64,000 bases of DNA from Theodoxus fluviatilis (lineage: Eukaryota > Mollusca > Gastropoda > Cycloneritida > Neritidae): contig JAWQFJ010016400.1 in the NCBI GenBank assembly GCA_034096865.1, forward strand, positions 7,501-71,500, written 5' to 3'. A program made the translations under genes and the position numbers. The notes below the pieces were generated by a model. The model saw only the letters and a list, made by a program, of their open reading frames with translations, ran no database searches and was not told where the DNA came from. Each line of letters begins with the position of its first letter. Positions within the stretch are counted from its first letter, which is position 1. Positions 62,937 to 64,000 of this stretch are shown here, piece after piece.

Positions 62937-63789
62937 TTACTCACATGCGAAGCAAAAGTGAGTCTATGTACTCACCCGTTTCGTCCGTCCGGGCGTCCGG
63001 GCGTCCGGGCGTCCGAAAACTTTAACGTTGGATTTTTCTTGGAGACTATTAAGTCTATCAATACCAAATGTGGCATGATGGTGTAAGATGACAAGGCCTC
63101 AAAAAACATACATAGTGACTTGTCCTTGCTTCAAGGTCAAGGTCGCAGGGGCCATAAATGTTGTATTAAAAAACAGTCATTTTTCACATTTTCTCAATTT
63201 TCTCTGAAGTTTTTGAGATTGGATACCTGACCTATACATGGTATATAGGGCAAAGTAAGCCCTATCTTTTGATACCAGTTTGGTTGACCTTGCTTCAAGG
63301 TCAAGGTCACAGGAGCTCTTCAAAGTTGGATTGTATACATATTTTGAAGTGACCTTAAACCTGAACTATGGAAGATAACTGTTTCAAACTTAATAATTAT
63401 GTGGGGCACATGTTATACTTTCATCATGAGACACATTTGTTCACATATCATCAAGGTCAAGGTCACTTTGACCCTTATGAAATGTGACCAAAATGGGGTA
63501 GTGAACCACTAAAAGTGACCATATCTCATGGTAGAAAGTGCCAATAAGCACCGTTGTGCTTCCCATGTCTTGAATTAACAGCTTTGTGTTGCATGACCTT
63601 GGATGACCTTGACCAGGGTCAAGGTCACATGTATTTTGGTAGGAAAAATGTGTAAAGCATTTCCTAGTGTATGATGTCATTGGTAGGTTTAGTTATTTGA
63701 CCTTGACCTTGAAGGTCACCTGAAGGTCAAGGTCATATAAAGGTCAAGGTCAAGCATGTGAGTCGTATGGGCTTTGCCCTTCTTGTTAT
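62937..63789 (-). repeat. gaccttgacc-rich dispersed element, inverted copy 3
   Basis: Inverse of 27279-28150, from ACTCACATGCGAAGCAAAAG to CTTTGCCCTTCTTGTTA. More diverged than copies 1 and 2 (for example the region 63140-63240). Confidence 0.85.
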
Positions 63790-64000
63790 AGTGATGTAAT
63801 GATCAGGAAAATGTATATGTAATTTAGTGCGCTGTTTTCTTGAAAAATGTTTTTCATACTTTAGCTGTTTCTCATTCATGGTCACATATATCTGGTGTTC
63901 AAATATAAGAAAATGACACTGAAAGAACCAGGAATACTCACAAATCCTGGTAATACAAATGAAATTGTTCTGATGAAAGAGTGGCAGGGGATCTTGGAAA
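63790..64000. other. No gene seen to window end
   Basis: AT-rich sequence with no recognisable exon. Confidence 0.5.

Overview
The window is eukaryotic nuclear DNA: split genes with GT-AG introns, abundant (CA)n, (GA)n and (GATG)n-type microsatellites, LTR, Tc1 and Harbinger-type transposons, and several dispersed repeat families rich in AGGTCA words. The protein-coding genes are animal genes. The style of the repeats (gaccttgacc-rich element, tetranucleotide GTCT tracts, tRNA-like SINEs) suggests a lophotrochozoan invertebrate, most likely a mollusc such as a gastropod; that taxonomic call is inference.

Layout. 0.5-2.1 kb (+): an intronless SVOP/SV2-like major facilitator transporter. 3.6-4.1 kb: a 33-bp minisatellite. 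4.75-12.85 kb: a Harbinger-type DNA element (22-bp terminal inverted repeats, TAA target duplication) split by a 7.1-kb LTR retrotransposon on the minus strand (5-bp target duplication CGCTT, tRNA-Pro-like primer site, gag with two zinc knuckles, protease lacking its DTG motif, no reverse transcriptase). 13.3-19.9 kb: a graveyard of repeats, including a retroelement C-terminal fragment, two opposed copies of a hairpin-forming element with 8-bp target duplications, and tRNA-like SINE pieces. 20-24.4 kb: no gene recognised. 24.4-24.8 kb: a 21-bp minisatellite.

25.99-56.74 kb (-): a complete 18-exon MTMR14 (myotubularin-related phosphoinositide 3-phosphatase, 'Jumpy') gene. I rebuilt it exon by exon; all reading phases agree and give 680 residues with the Cys-X5-Arg catalytic loop intact. 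Its introns hold a decayed Tc1 transposon, two nearly identical ~870-bp gaccttgacc repeats, promoter-like modules, SINE pieces and many microsatellites. The donor site of exon 10 lies in a tandem array that repeats that same splice site ten times.

56.89 kb to at least 59.14 kb (+): the first two exons of an ANKRD26-like ankyrin-repeat gene, head-to-head with MTMR14 with only 147 bp between start codons, so the two probably share a bidirectional promoter. The rest of that gene is not found before the window ends; a third, inverted copy of the gaccttgacc repeat sits at 62.9-63.8 kb.
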